DNA of 64,000 bases from Lycium barbarum (lineage: Eukaryota > Streptophyta > Magnoliopsida > Solanales > Solanaceae): NCBI RefSeq assembly GCF_019175385.1, contig NC_083340.1, forward strand, positions 15,698,336-15,762,335. Direction: 5' to 3'. Below the pieces are notes generated by a model that saw only the letters and a program-made list of their open reading frames with translations, was not told the DNA's origin and made no database searches. The translations under genes were made by a program, and so were the position numbers. Shown one piece after another: positions 22,251 through 34,502 of the stretch. Position 1 is the stretch's first letter, and each line of letters opens with the position of its first letter.

Positions 22251-24078
22251 CACGTCTTATTTTTAATTAGAGCATTATATTCATCAACCATAACAGCTTT
22301 CCAATTGTGGTCATTTAAAGCACTTACAGGATTTCGCGGGATAGGCGAGATGGAGGTAGTGGTGGAAGTGTTTAAGTTGAACGGTTGTTTGGGCTTATGA
22401 ATCCCATGTTGGCTTCGAGTGACCATGCGGGTGGGCTGTTGGGCAGTGGTCACGGGTGGAGCAGTGGGGGGGGGGGGGGGGGGGGGGAGGGACTGCTGGG
22501 CAGTGACCATGCGGGTGTGCTGTTGGGCAGTGGTCACGGGGGGAACAATGGGGGGGAGGGGCGCTGGGCAGTGGTTATGGGTGTAGCAGTGGAGGGGAGG
22601 GGCTGCTGGGCAGTGGTCACGGGTGCAGCAGTGGGGGATTGGGCTGGACCGTGGGAACGACGGGTGGAGTGGGCGGCGACAGAAAAAATGCAAGGTGTAT
22701 GGAGAAATCCCATGGTCCAAAAAATCATAAGAAGTTGGGGTTGGTGAGTGCAATTTTGAGAAGGGAAATTGAGTTTCCTCAAAGATGACATGCCTTGATA
22801 TGATGATTTTGTTGGTTGATAAATCATAACATTTATATCCCCTATGATTCAACGGATAGCTCTTGCTTGCAACTTATTAATAGTTGTAGATGGGAAAAGA
22901 AGATAGCATAGGCACCCAAAAACCCGGAGATGAGAATAAGAGGGGGTTCGTTGGTAGAGAACGTGCGTTGGTGATTTATACCCAAAGACCTTGGTGGGAA
23001 GTACATTAAGGAGGTATGTGGCCATTTGGAGAGCATGATGCCAAAAAGAGGGAGGCATGGGGGAGTGGACAAGAAGAGTGCGCACTATGTTGTTAATGGA
23101 TTTAATTTTTCTTTCTGCTTTGCCGTTTTGAGGAGAGGTATGGGGGCAAGAAAATCTGAAATTTAAACCATTGGAGGCGCAAAAAGATTGAAAATGCCCA
23201 TTGGAGAACTCCCGCCCATTATCACATTGAATGTTTTTTATGTCCCTTTCGAATTGAGTCTGTATTAATGCCTTAAAAGATAGAAAAGTAGAATAAACTT
23301 GGGACTTGTTACAGATTGGAAAAGTCCAAAGAAAATTACTATAATCATCAAGAAAGAAAACATAATAGCGGTGCCCATTAGAACTCAAAACAGGAGATGT
23401 CCATAAATCACTATGAATGATATCAAATGGCACAGTAGTAAATGACAATGAATCATAAAATGACAATTTAACGTGTTTCCCCAAAGGACAAGAGGTACAA
23501 AAAGAAGTTCGGACCCTATTACATTTAATTAAGGCATTACTACGAAGGGAACTAAGGATAGCATTTCCCGAATGCCCGAGTCGGGAATGCCACAAGCTAG
23601 GTGATGCGGCAATGAAGGTTGATGGTGGAGTGGTCCATTTTGTGGCAGTGATAGGATACAATTCCCCGATGCTCTCACATCTCATTAGGCGGCTCCCCGT
23701 CGGTAAATCCTTCACAGAAAACCCAAGAGGATCAAACTCAACAGAAACATTATTGTCCTTAGTGAATTTACGTACGGAAATAAGGTTTTTGATGAGTTTT
23801 GGAGCATGCAAGACATTTTGGAGATGTAATTGGGGATTAGGTGGGGGTAGGGATGTATGACCATAGCCGTGAATTGGAATAGTGCTACCATTACCAACAA
23901 CGATTCCAGAATTATTACTCAAATTAAAATAAGACGTGAGAGTACCTGTGTTGGCAGTCATGTGGAAAGTCGCTCCGATGTCCATGTACCAATTATCATC
24001 TGGTTGATGCATGGACAGAGTGTGCATGGCGGCCTCCACGTCTGTTGGAGTGTACCCAGAGTAGGATGGACCATGCAT
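22202..24078 (-). pseudogene. Copia 2 protease-integrase and linker to RT
   Basis: From 24078 downward: protease motif WYMDIGATFHMT (the usual Ser after the catalytic Asp is Ile), GAG-pre-integrase LWHSRLGHSGNAIL, and integrase core HSDLWTSPVLSSNGHRYY, IQCDNGREFSNGHF and SPQNGKAERKIKS, followed by HLRVFGCLCY. All three catalytic residues (D, D, E) are present. A frame change near 22850 leads to NHRGYKCYDLSTNKIIISRH and a proline-rich linker. The linker is expanded by VTTAQQ repeats and a G/C homopolymer (22469-22490), and ends ALIKNKTWELVPRPIDV. Confidence 0.9.
22419..22640. repeat. GC-rich minisatellite with G homopolymer in Copia 2 linker
   Basis: Repeats of GGGCAGTGGTCACGGGTG-like units (GCAGTGAC/GGTCACGGG) alternate with G runs; the longest G run is at about 22469-22490. 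In the coding sense this encodes Pro-rich VTTAQQ repeats in the linker between integrase and RT. Length is likely unstable. Confidence 0.8.
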
Positions 24079-24589
24079 GGAATAGGCCTGCTGAGGTGAG
24101 CGTGGACCTGCACCGAGAACGCCACTGCCGAGCCTTGGCGTCGTGGGACGCTGCTGTCACGGCCTTGTTGGATACGGGCAGGGGGGCAGTGCCCATTGCT
24201 GTGGCGGCCAAGAAGGCCAGCAGTAGCCCTCTGCTGGTGGCTGGGCCGTCGGCCACTGGCCGTGGCTGGTCTGTCCGCCGCCACCGCGGTCGGATATCCC
24301 GTGGTTGTTGTTATTGTTATTTCCCTTTCCCTTGTTCCTGTTGGAATTCCTTCCACGATTATTATCATGACGGTTGGTTAAATTATTGGTGCCGCCAGGT
24401 GGCGGGGAGAGAGCATCATTATCAACAAGGAGAGCCGCGAGACTAGAATCGCGGGCACGTTCCTTGGCAGCGGCGTCTTCGAGCTTGAGTCTGGACCACA
24501 CTTCAGAGAAAGAGGGCAGCACATCCTTCTGCTGGATGGTTGTGACAAAGTGTGCATATGTCTCCGGTAAGCCCGCAAAGAGGCGCAAG
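24079..24589 (-). pseudogene. Copia 2 gag, 3' segment
   Basis: The frame from 24588 reads LFAGLPETYAHFVTTIQQ, then LPSFSEVWSRLKLEDAAAKE, the central gag (UBN2-type) motifs. An Asn/Gly-rich basic tail (RGRNSNRNKGKGNNNN) follows. No CCHC knuckle was found in the tail. A frame change near 24100-24160 leads into the protease frame. The solo LTR at 24590 cuts the 5' side, and the reading continues at 27344-27220. Confidence 0.85.
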
Positions 24590-27214
24590 TGTCACGACTC
24601 AATTCACGAGTCGTGGTGGCACCTACACTATCCCCCCGAGTAGGCGAACCATATTCCCAATAACAACTTAAATAAGCGAATAATTAAAGAAAAAGAAGCT
24701 ATCAAGTCTTAAATACTTGTCCTCAATAGAAATGTCACGACATCCCCCAAAAATCTGGTCAAAGGGTACAAGAACGCTAAACATAGTCCGGAATACAAGT
24801 CTGAAAATAACCGAAGGCTACATATTGTCTGTCGAATATAAAAACAGAAATAAATAGAGGAGGTCCTTCAGGGGCCACGGAGGACCAAGTAGCTCACCCT
24901 GAATGACTGAAAGATGCCACCCTCGCATATCAGCCACGGGGTGTAGAACTGGATCCTGGATCGTACTCTGCACTCAACAAAAAGTGCAGCAAGAGTAGTA
25001 TCAGTACAACACTAGTACCGGTAAGCATCATAGGCCGACAATGATTAGATAACGCATGAAGAAGTGAAAACTAACAAGTAGCACATAAAGCAAACAGGTA
25101 TGGTCACGTATCATGTACAAGAAAAGTGTAAAGAAATTATGGAATCAACCAAGATAGATATAGTTCACCAAATGACCATTCAATATATGAGTGGATGAAT
25201 GCAATGCAATGCAACAGTCTCCTCTCTCACTCCACTATCGTACACACATGCTAAGGGCAGTGCCTTAAAGCCATGACCCATGGGGGACCCGCGAAGTCCA
25301 TGTACCACTCATGCTCTCCGGAAGAAACCTCGGAGGCTTTCAATCACTCTCAATCTCCGGCAAGGACCTCAGAGTCTCTCTGTCACTCTCAATCTCCGGC
25401 AAAAACCTCGGAGTCTCTCAATCACTTAGCTCACCATCATCACAAGAATAATATGGAAAACATGTCATGCATGGTATCAGTCTCAACAATATCACCAGTG
25501 TACAATCAACAAATACAAGTCATATTAATGTTATCATTCCTTTTCGTATGATGAGGGAGCTAGTATATGACAGAGGTACAAACAGGTGATAATCACAGAA
25601 ACAACACATATGGCGACAAGCCCACATAACAGCTGACAGAGCCAAAGTAATTGGAATCCACCTCCACTTCATGCCCGAAGGCCTATATGCTATCCCCGTC
25701 ACTTTCTACAACTACATACGATTCTCTAATCAGAGTCTAACTAAAGTAGACCGTAACCTACCTCAATGCCGAGCGGGTGCCACGAACGATCAAACCAATG
25801 CCTTTCCTTTGCGTAGAGCCTCTGAGTGATTGAAATCTATCAAATACGCGATTTACATTAGAATACGAATCTAAGGACACCCATATTGCTATACTTATAT
25901 TCGAAACCCAAAAACACACCCCGAAAAGTGACCTCGAGCCCAGAAGGGAAAAACTGGAATTTTATTTAAAAATCATTTTTCCCATAACCTAAGGGTCCTA
26001 TATTCAGAAAATTAGTCCACTCAATCCACAATGGACTCTCAAATCATAAATTTCCATTTCTTAAGACTAGGGCCCAAAACTTTCAATTACCTCGAAATCT
26101 TAACTTAGGATTAAAATCTAGCTTCCCACATTTCCAATACTATGAATTTAAAGTCGTACATATGACCCAATACATCTAAGTATAATCACATAAATCCATT
26201 CTATACACAAATTGAAGTGGAAACACAGCAAGCAAAAAAGAAAACAATTTCGATAACCATAAGCCAAATACAGAAACAGTGACTTACATCCAAATAATGA
26301 AACAACGTACAGAACATAGCCCCCAACATTAACTCTATCAATATTGTCCAGAGTTGATTTGTTAATCATTAATTTATCATTTGTCCTAATCATCAAGTAA
26401 TCATTATGCCATTCCATTCAATAAATTGTAAATTTCACATGAACTGTGCCATACCGTAGGATGTTCTCAATGAGATTTAATCTCATTCATCCACCAAATT
26501 ATCATATATAATCATTACTTCATTTTCAACCCACCAACCTTTCCAATCATTACCGTATGATAACCCAATCATTAGCGGACCAAAATATAAATGAGCATAC
26601 CTAATTTTTCCTCAACTTCTTTCCACGGAAATAACTTCCAGTTGCCTCTTTCCCCAAGTGCTTTCCTCCCTTAGCCTAACTGAATATACGTAGGCTTTTC
26701 TTTTTGATTAGCCTACTAGGTATAAAGAAAAGAAAAGTTCAGTTATTCCCAATACATACCCATGACGTAAAGAGAAGGAATGGTGGGTTTGACCCACTTC
26801 TTTTACCATTTATTTAATAACCAAACAATTACACTTTAGTCCACCAATCCATTAGCATATTAGCCAAATAAAATAAAATAAAATAAATACTCTCACCTCA
26901 TTCCTTATATATATGTGCAAATAATATTCCCATTAATTTCTACAATTTACTTATTCACTTAACCACCTGTAGAAAATATAGTCCTTCCGCCAAATACTTT
27001 AATTACCAACTTAGACCTTATATGTGTGAAACTCATATTCCTATAAATAAACTATTCACACATATTAAATAAAAAGATATTTAAAAAATTTACACATCAA
27101 TTATATAACCGTGCTCCTATCCCCACAAGTTAGGAATACCATTTAAAGCTACGAAAAGGGGTATTTTAACGAAAAAGAGTCCAAAAGTGCTAAACGACCA
27201 AACGAGTCGTTACA
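24590..27214 (-). mobile_element. Solo LTR, Gypsy family B (TSD gcaag), inside Copia 2 gag
   Basis: A 2625-bp LTR starts TGTCACGACTC and ends GAGTCGTTACA on the plus strand, with gcaag at 24585-24589 and 27215-27219. The sense strand is inferred as minus, because the complement begins TGTAACGACTCG like the outer LTR at 34786 (TGTAACGACCC). There is no coding. It includes a 39-bp minisatellite at about 25315-25425. Confidence 0.92.
25315..25425. repeat. 39-bp minisatellite in family B LTR
   Basis: About 2.7 copies of a 39-bp unit containing CTCAATCTCCGGCAA...ACCTCGGAGTCTCT occur here. The copies start near 25316, 25345 and 25384. The position, inside a solo LTR, parallels the minisatellites seen in family A LTRs. 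Confidence 0.85.
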
Positions 27215-27219
27215 GCAAG

Positions 27220-27344
27220 ACCATACGTTGGTCGGACACCGGCGACCCCACGTTGGCAAGTTGATCCGCGAGTGACTTTAGCCTGTTATAATAGGCCATA
27301 ACCGAGCCGAAGTCAGCCGTTTTTGTGGTGGTGAATTCAGTTTC
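27220..27344 (-). pseudogene. Copia 2 gag, central fragment between two solo LTRs
   Basis: On the minus strand this 125-bp island reads [20 protein letters not shown], then [14 protein letters not shown] and VSDQRMVL, the conserved centre of plant Copia gag. Both of its ends are TSD copies (gcaag and aaggt) of the neighbouring solo LTRs. The island therefore proves that both insertions hit a once continuous gag gene. Confidence 0.9.
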
Positions 27345-28348
27345 AAGGTTGTTATACCCCATTTTAACCGGGTTATATTAGGAGTACAACATATTGGTGA
27401 TTCCTATTTGTTTTATTTTTAAGGAGTCGCCGCCTAATTAATTTAACGGTGAATTAGGACACCTAATTTATTAACTAAGGTAAAGATACCTAAACCTCTG
27501 TTAATAATCTGCTTAATCAGTGTGATTCTAGGTAAGGGTTCTATATTATCCTAAAGGGAAGGGGTTAGGCATCCTTTAGAATCCGTTAACTACGGTTGTC
27601 CGGCCAAGCTTAGGTTAATCAATTAAGGCTAAATATAAAAACTGGCTTACAAGTATTGCTGAGGTTTTAAAGGAAAATAATGTTAGTTAAGATTTACGGA
27701 AAATATAATAATTTGTACAAAAGAGGACTTTAAACGCTACTTTAAAATAAGACTTACAAATGTCGATTAGACTTTAAATGAAAATATAGTAAATACTATT
27801 CGAAGATGAGACTTGATGAAAATATGATATTTTGCCCATAAATAATAACTTTTGAGAAAACATTTAGCAATTTTGAACTTTGGATAAATTATGTTATATG
27901 AATGTAGCAATGTAGAAAAATCTAGGCTTATAAATAGGATTCAAAAGGAAGTGAGTTTTCTTTCTCCTTTTATTATCTTATTAATTATGCTTAGTTAAAA
28001 ATATGCATGATTGATTCAAACTTGAAGAGTTATCTATAAAATACATTTGAGTTTATACTTGCGTATTAGTGACGTTTTGAAACGTTTAGGATAAAAATAT
28101 GATTCCCTTAAAATATATAGTCATGCCATTTTGCAAATCAGTTATTCCAAATAAAATAAAACATGAAAAGAAGAGAATAACTTATGGAATTAATGGTTAG
28201 TCTTCTTTAAACTAAACTACCCATTACTAAAACTAAACCTACTAATTCATTAGGATTTATCTAAACTAAGAAAACAAAACAAACAAAGAGTTAGTTGCAT
28301 AATACAAATTAAATGCACAAAATGAATAGAGGAGTAGATAATTTGAAT

Positions 28349-28571
28349 GGGCTCAGCCCGTTTTTTAAAAGAGCTGCTATAATCAGAGCTGCTGTTGGGC
28401 TTTGGCCCAATAATAATTTATATGCTGTTGCGGACTGTTGCTGCTATTGGGCCTCGGCCCAGAATTTTTGTTTTCCATTTTGCTGTGGACAGAAGGTTGC
28501 AGAGAGAATATTGTGTTGTTGGGCTTTGGCCCAACACCGAATGCGGAGGGAGACGAGTCCCTTGGACTCGT
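28349..28571. repeat. Cluster of GC palindromes in the Ogre-like LTR
   Basis: TTGGGCTTTGGCCCAA occurs perfectly at 28395-28410 and 28519-28534, with a near copy at 28447-28461. GGGCTCAGCCC lies at 28349-28359, and ACGAGTCC...GGACTCGT at about 28553-28571. Each could form a short hairpin. Confidence 0.85.
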
Positions 28572-31337
28572 ATGCGAAGTTCATGCGAAAAAAATGAAAG
28601 AACGAGATTAGCATATAATCAATAAGGTTGAACATGTAAAAAAAAATACAAATTCAAAACAACTCCGTAGGTTACATGTATACTATGTATATCTAAGTAT
28701 ATTTCATGTATACACATTTATAAGGATGTATAGAAGATTAATATTGGAAAGCTTTCACCCTCGTCTTCCCGATGTTGCACAAGTTCCAAGGGATTTCATG
28801 AATCCCAGGCATGGCTAACACTGGGGAGGGTTCAAGCTTGATCCCTAATGACCAACTAACCTCCCTATCAATGTGCTAACTACAATATACTCGTAATATA
28901 CATTTATATACATACTTTAGCTGAAATATGCTTTGCCACAACGCACCGAATTTAAAGAAAACCAAACTGATATTAAACTAATATGCGGGACCTGCTATTC
29001 TATATTTACTCATACGAAAATGCACATGATATAGACTAAACACGTACACGATATTCGACCATTTGAAGGATTTAAATCAAGCATCTTTGCATATGTAGCA
29101 CGTGCATAGCTTAGAAGGAAGTCTACTGCCAACACATAATGCATACCAAGTCTAAACAAGGCAGATTCATGATATACAAAACACCTACTGAATTCTGGAG
29201 GAATATTTATGGCATCCAGACACATTTCAGTTCATATTCTTTATATTAACAAGGCAAAACACCTATGGTTCTAGCAAAAAATCATCTCTGCAGGTGGCTT
29301 ATAATACTAAAGCTATAGCAATATATCGCCGCCTCTCAGTTCACATTTTACTATCAGTTTCTTGTTCATCATGAACATATAAAGGGAAAAACAAAACAAC
29401 GAATCAGAGACATAGCTCAGACAGGTAGAGTAACAGACCTCAAATCTAAACCAACATTCTTTTCAAGAAATTGAGTTAACACAAAATCCAGCCACCACTT
29501 ATTTTGAGAGAACAGGGGAGCACATGATATATTCTTATTCAACATTGAATCATTATTTTACTACACTTCCATTTTGGAAAGTCGAACAGGTTCAAGCCCC
29601 CTTTGAAGATGTAAATTAACACTGAAAAATCATATAATAAGCCCCTAAAATATCATTTTTGTATGCCATTTCTTTTAGCAACCAAACTCAGATTAATCTA
29701 AAGGTACTAATTACACATTAGCCTAAGTCCAATGCTACGGCATACATGTATGGTCTCAACCCATTTTTAACATAAATTTAAATGACACAGGCTTGCAGGA
29801 AACTTGCTTAATCACACCAGTTGAGTCCACAGTGCAGTCATGTTCATTTAAGACTGTTTAGGCTATAAATAGCATATAAGACATGATTATTCAAGTGCAT
29901 TTGCATACTTAGATTAACAGAATAACATGAGGAAAACATAAAAAGCGCATCACTAATCAATACCATATGTAAGACATGCTTTATTCTCAAATAGATTACT
30001 GAAGAATCAAAGCAAATATAAGGCAGTTCAAACAACACATAGGAACAAATCAATATCTTAGACTATCATTGATGCACCATATACCATAAAAGAAATCAGA
30101 TAAGTGCACATACATTGTGGATCATTTGGGTTTGAGGCATTTTATACGCTTAACTTCAGATTGACAGAATAGATAAAGAATGCTTCGTTAAGGGGCTAAG
30201 GCATATTATCTCGATGTAAAGCAATTCAAGGTATGTCTGTATCAAGTTGAGGGACCATAAGCTTGAATAATCATATTAGAATCTTTAAATAATACTTCAG
30301 GTTTATTTTACATGTAGGGATTTCATACAACTAGTTTGAAACCCTTTTCAGCCCTTTTGCTAGATCTAAGCCCCAACCGAATCTGAGTGGATAACCATAT
30401 TGGACTACTACTAATCACCAAAGGATCATGCTAAACGAGTTAAATAAATGTGCAACCTATAAATCAATCTAAAAATATTAATTACTTTAACACCATATTA
30501 CTCCGCAATGAGGAAATGACATGTTTATACATCAAAGGAACTGGATTAACATTGACTAGCATTCAAACATATGTGAATTTAGATTCGACACACATAAAGA
30601 CTAATTAGTCAGTACATCCTTAAACTTAATCTTAACACTAATCAAACTGAATCAATCTAATTATACAGCACAATCATTAGCCAACACATAAGCATTTAAA
30701 TGACACTATATTAGACCAAACCAACTAACTAAAAGCGTCATACCAGAAACATGGCTTAACTGTACAAACTGAAGCAACTGGCACAGGAGTATATCGAACT
30801 TAGCGTATAAACACATCTTAAACTGCCAAAACTGAAATCAACTAAATAAGGAGGAGTTGTTCACATGCTTAAACAAGCTAAACTAAATTATCATAGAAAA
30901 CAGGCTTAACCACACAAACAAACCAACACAGAAACAGGCTTATCTATCAAACTAAATCAACTTAACTAAACTAACATGCTTGAATCACAAAATAATAAAC
31001 CAAAATAACACAAGGCAACCAACGAATGCAAAACATAAAAATAAGGAATGGTGAATTACCTTCTTCGAGTGCAGCGAAGCGAGGCGAAGGTTTCGATATC
31101 CACTCGAACACCACACTCCGAATTTGTATAGATCCGAAACAGAACCCAGAGCGAAAAACGGACATAAATGATTTGGTATGTTTCTTATCAATCACCAAAA
31201 TATATGACTACTACAAATTGATATATTTTTAGGGGGGTTTCCCACTTTAATTTCTAGGGGATTTCTGCGGCTAAAACGACCTGTTCTTGGGGAATTTCAT
31301 GAATCGAAAAAATCCTCCTCTAAAATGACTTGGAAAC

Positions 31338-31352
31338 GATTATTTATAGGGC
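31338..31352 (+). promoter_or_regulatory. Putative TATA box of the Ogre-like LTR
   Basis: TATTTATAGGGCG lies in an AT/GC transition, followed by a purine-rich leader. It is the only good TATA candidate near the LTR's 3' part. The role is inferred from position. Confidence 0.45.
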
Positions 31353-31807
31353 GATTCTAGGGTTTGTTAGGGTTTTCCTTTGTGAAGAAGAGAGAGAGGA
31401 ACGTGGGGGACAGAGTGGGGGACAAAGGGAAGTGGAAGGGAGCGGCGTGGGGGACCGAGGAAAGTGGGGGGGAAAGAGGAGGGAGCGTGGGAGAGAGGAG
31501 AGAAGAGAGAGGAAGGAGAGATAGAGAGAACAGGGGGGGATGGGCGGCGATGAAGGAAAAATATGAAACCCTAAGGTTTCATATTTTGTTAAAAGGGTAG
31601 TTGGGCCGGGTCGGGTACAAATTAAACGGGTATGGGCTGGTCCGTTTGGGTAATTATTTGGGCTGGGGTGAATTAAAATGTGGGCTGGGAATAAAATGTG
31701 GACTGGTCTGAAAATTGGGTTGGGGTGAATTAAAATGGGTAGTGGCCTATGAAAATTATTTTTGGGTTAATCCGAAAATATTGGGGGTGAATTGGGCTCG
31801 TATTTGA

Positions 31808-31838
<31 letters not shown>

Positions 31839-32003
31839 GCTAGTAACTGTAATAGAATAATGAAACGCCGGTATTGATAAGAGGCTAATAATTATAGTGA
31901 AAAATAAAAAATATAAATATATTTTTTAATTTGCCAAAAATATTAGAAGCGTAAATAGGTATTTCGGAGGAGAGGCGGGACAAAATTGGGTGTCAACAAA
32001 GGT

Positions 32004-32360
32004 ACGCTGCCCTTGAGTGCTTGTTATCTTGGAAAAGCTGAGCAACTCGGTTCCAAGCCTTCTCCGCAACATCATCCGCCACGAGAATAGAGGTAAGAAT
32101 ATCATGGGATACGGTGGCGTATATCCATTGGAGGACCACCGCATCGAGCCGTTTCCAGAGCGGAAGAATAGCCGCCTTCGTTGCGTTGTACGCGGTGAGT
32201 TCGGTGGTATGATGTGCTCAAGTGCGGAGTGAACGCGGGCTCGAACTTTGAAGAGTGTCGCCCATTCGTGATAATGGCCGGTTTCCATGTCAAGGGTGAT
32301 TGGTATTAAAGATTTCACATTCGTGAAAGTTAAAGCAGAATAGAAATTTTTGTCAGCCAT
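32004..32360 (-). pseudogene. Copia 2 gag, 5' segment
   Basis: The start ATG at 32358-32360 gives MADKNFYSALTFTNVKSLIP, then ITLDMETGHYHEWATLFKVR, the typical N-terminus of this Copia gag (the YxxWxxLF motif). The rest is frameshifted ([20 protein letters not shown]). The correct reading continues in another frame to the TSD copy at 31999-32003, then at 27344. Gag would assemble particles in the cytoplasm; this copy is dead. Confidence 0.85.
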
Positions 32361-32448
32361 TGAAGAGAAAAGAGGGAGGAAGAAGAGGACAGCTAGGGTT
32401 AGGAGGGAAGGTGACGGCTAGGTTTAGGAGGTGAGGAAGGAAACCTAA

Positions 32449-32458
32449 TCTGATACCA
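32449..32458 (-). other. Primer-binding site of Copia 2
   Basis: On the minus strand TGGTATCAGA directly follows the 5' LTR. It is complementary to the 3' end of plant initiator methionine tRNA, the common Copia primer. Confidence 0.9.
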
Positions 32459-32656
32459 TGTAGGAAATCAGTCTGTGCTCTGTATTGATGTATGAAAGTC
32501 ATTATATACAAAGTAGGTATCTAACTGTCAGCATAATACTAGACTAAATTATAGGACCTAATTACTATACATAAGGAAGAGATCACGCCTAATATACATT
32601 TGCTAATTATGAAAAGATTATCCTAATATTTACGTTGACTATGTCATAGTCTATCA
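32459..32656 (-). repeat. 5' LTR of Copia 2
   Basis: The 198-bp LTR has TG...CA ends and is followed on the right by TSD gaaag. The minus strand carries a TATA-like GTATATAATGAC (about 32500-32511) that fits the promoter of the element. Confidence 0.93.
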
Positions 32657-32661
32657 GAAAG

Positions 32662-33251
32662 AAATGAAAGCAAGGCAATAATGCAATTGAACGAATCCAA
32701 AATTTTCAAGCAGGCAGCATGAGAATTTCTTCTGGAAACATTTGATACTTGTTTTATGTCTTTCTACATTTAAAAAGATAGAATCATCAACATAGTCAAC
32801 ATGTTAAACAGGCGGCCACCATGCGCGGGTTTATAAAGGAGAGAATTTCAGAAAGTCATTCTCTCCGATCTTTTCTATCTATCTTTAGAAGTGTAAAGAT
32901 TCATGGTGTGATTGTCCAGGCTAGGTATAAAGCCAAAACAAGTTAGACCGCACCCTCTCTTCGTGTCTAGGAATTCACAGAGCATGGTTAAGCATATAAT
33001 TGATTACTCTTTCTACTGCTCTCTGCAGCCATGCAAAACAACAGAGCAATGAACATTATTTGTTATACTACTATATATGCTTATCGTCTGAATGAATTCA
33101 CCTAAATGAATTCTCTACTACGATACATCCGGTTCAACCAGACCCAAAACTGTAGTATTGTTAAAACAAAGGGAAAACAGAAACAAAATTATTTTTCACG
33201 ACATCTATCAAGAGAGCTGTTGTTTCACAAAATCTTTTACAATATGTTGGC
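32662..33251. other. Host spacer between Copia 2 and a MITE
   Basis: About 590 bp of non-repetitive DNA that adjoined 20141-20576 before Copia 2 inserted. No gene or terminus was recognised. Confidence 0.5.
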
Positions 33252-33259
33252 TCTCCCGG

Positions 33260-33531
33260 CAGTGGAGAATCTAGGATTTTGACTCAGGGGGTTCGGAAAA
33301 AACAACAAAAGCTAAATATAAAAAATAATGTTGTTACTGGGAATCGAACCTAGGATGCTAGATTCAATTTGAACACCCTGAATCACTTGAGCTAACCTTT
33401 TGCATTTGTTCAGGGTGTTCAGAAGTTAATATATGTACATAAACACAAAAAATCTACCCTATACATACACTGTAATTTTTCGCCGAGGGTGTTCGGGTGA
33501 ACACCTTGGGCAGCCTCTAAATCCGCCCCTG
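33260..33531. mobile_element. 272-bp hAT-type MITE with tRNA-like boxes (copy 1), TSD tctcccgg
   Basis: Perfect 8-bp duplication tctcccgg (33252-33259 and 33532-33539). Ends are CAGTGGAGAATCTAGGATTT and, on the complement of the right end, CAGGGGCGGATTTAGAGG; both are decayed forms of CAGTGGCGGA. On the minus strand an A box TAGCTCAAGTG (33394-33384) and a B box GGTTCGATTCC (33350-33340) start 44 nt apart, as in tRNA genes. There is no coding. Confidence 0.9.
33384..33394 (-). promoter_or_regulatory. tRNA-like A box in MITE copy 1
   Basis: TAGCTCAAGTG fits the Pol III A-box consensus TRGYNNARNNG exactly. The matching B box GGTTCGATTCC is at 33340-33350 (minus). Whether it is transcribed is unknown. 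Confidence 0.6.
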
Positions 33532-34054
33532 TCTCCCGGGCAGAAGAATGGAGATTTCAGACAAATTAAAAAATAGATAATTGATTTAATCAAACATTCT
33601 TATAATGACCTTTAGCATCAAATAAAAAGATCAACAGCATTGCAAGCCTCTGTGACAACTACTTAATTTATTATTTGAGGTAATTAAACAATGTAGACCT
33701 TTCATCCACAAAAAAAGACCAAAGAGTGACCTATTTCGCAATGACAGATCTTGATGTTATTCACAAAGCAAGGTAGCAAAATATAACATCTCATGATGCT
33801 AATTATCATTTAAAAGGTGGCTTGTAGATCTGCTCATGTTTATAGGTCCAGGAAACGAGAGTTGCAAGAAAATCTAAAAGCGCATGCACAATATATAAAA
33901 TGCAACGAACAGAAGCTTCATGAGAAACTAAGCTACCATAACATTTGGGATGCCATAAGGGTAAATCCAAAAGAATAGTAATTAGTTACATAGAGAAGTT
34001 AAAAGTCATGATTGCATGAGAAGCTTATCAATTTGTAGTCTAGTCACGGAAAGC

Positions 34055-34423
34055 TCACTGTCGGAAGATAATTACGGAGTTGGTAGAGGATCTTGGGAAA
34101 TCCAACAATGTCTCAGCCAGTCGAAACAAAAATTTGGACTCACAGTTCATTAAACACCTCTTGCACTTTCTTCTCTTTGATATGATAACGAACTTCTCCA
34201 AACCCTTTGCATTCTTTAACATAAATTTTGAAAGTTCAACAAGTCTGTCAAAGCCCCGTTTTCTTTTTTGACAGTCAAAGCTATATATGGAAGAATCCAC
34301 CTTCAAACACACCCGGAAAGAGTTGGCAATCTTAACATTCTTGAGGTTGGGAAACACAAAGCTTGAAATCCAACTCTGAAGATCGGTATTGTCTTCCTCA
34401 AAGTTGTAGAAGTAACTATCAAG
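34055..34423 (-). pseudogene. FBD gene copy B, exon 3 (FBD domain)
   Basis: An acceptor with pyrimidine tract (TTTCTCTGTATCTAG) precedes 34423. The exon reads LDSYFYNFEEDNTDLQSWIS, FPNLKNVKIANSFRV, then FMLKNAKGLEKFVIISKRRK, FLFRLAETLLDFPRSS and VIIFRQ, with the stop at 34055. This is the complete FBD domain (the F-box/BRCA1-CT-like module of plant FBD proteins) with no internal stop. Its natural upstream exon is at 58149-57986. An alternative is that it belongs to a third, otherwise lost copy. Confidence 0.88.
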
Positions 34424-34502
34424 CTAGATACAGAGAAACTAATCAGGACCAAATGCAGGTCAGCCTTATAGAAAGTGATTATTTCACAATATTAGTGTCC
34501 TA

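Larger units (their letters stand above)
27350..31998 (+). mobile_element. Solo LTR of Ogre/Tat-like Gypsy type, 4.65 kb (TSD aaggt)
   Basis: It begins TGTTATACCCCATTTTAACC and ends GGGTGTCAACA, flanked by aaggt at 27345-27349 and 31999-32003. The ends and the great length resemble LTRs of the Ogre/Tat group; family membership is inferred. No coding was seen. A TATA-like TATTTATAGGG near 31341-31351 on the plus strand, about 650 bp before the right end, fits a U3-R boundary and plus orientation. A purine-rich stretch (31378-31550) and GGGCTGG/GGTGAATTAAAATG repeats (31600-31800) follow. Confidence 0.85.
20582..32656 (-). mobile_element. Ty1/Copia LTR retrotransposon 2 (defective), TSD gaaag
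   Basis: The element is flanked by gaaag (20577-20581 and 32657-32661) with 198-bp LTRs at 20582-20779 (3') and 32459-32656 (5'). A PBS complementary to initiator Met tRNA adjoins the 5' LTR. Two solo LTRs (24590-27214 and 27350-31998) are inserted in gag. Without them the element is about 4.8 kb, normal for Copia. I count about 7 differences between the two LTRs. Stops, a TGA in the RT region and small duplications disable pol. Confidence 0.95.

Noticed and set aside
22385..22747. Glycine-rich protein on the plus strand
   Set aside because: Antisense shadow of the proline-rich linker in Copia 2.
23958..24643. Arg/Ala-rich frames on both strands
   Set aside because: Shadows of the GC-rich Copia 2 gag tail.
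31330..31600. Arg/Glu/Gly-rich protein
   Set aside because: Low-complexity translation of the purine-rich leader in the Ogre-like solo LTR.
33340..33400. A genuine tRNA gene
   Set aside because: A and B boxes are present with the right spacing, but acceptor and D stems do not pair and the sequence lies inside a MITE with TSDs.
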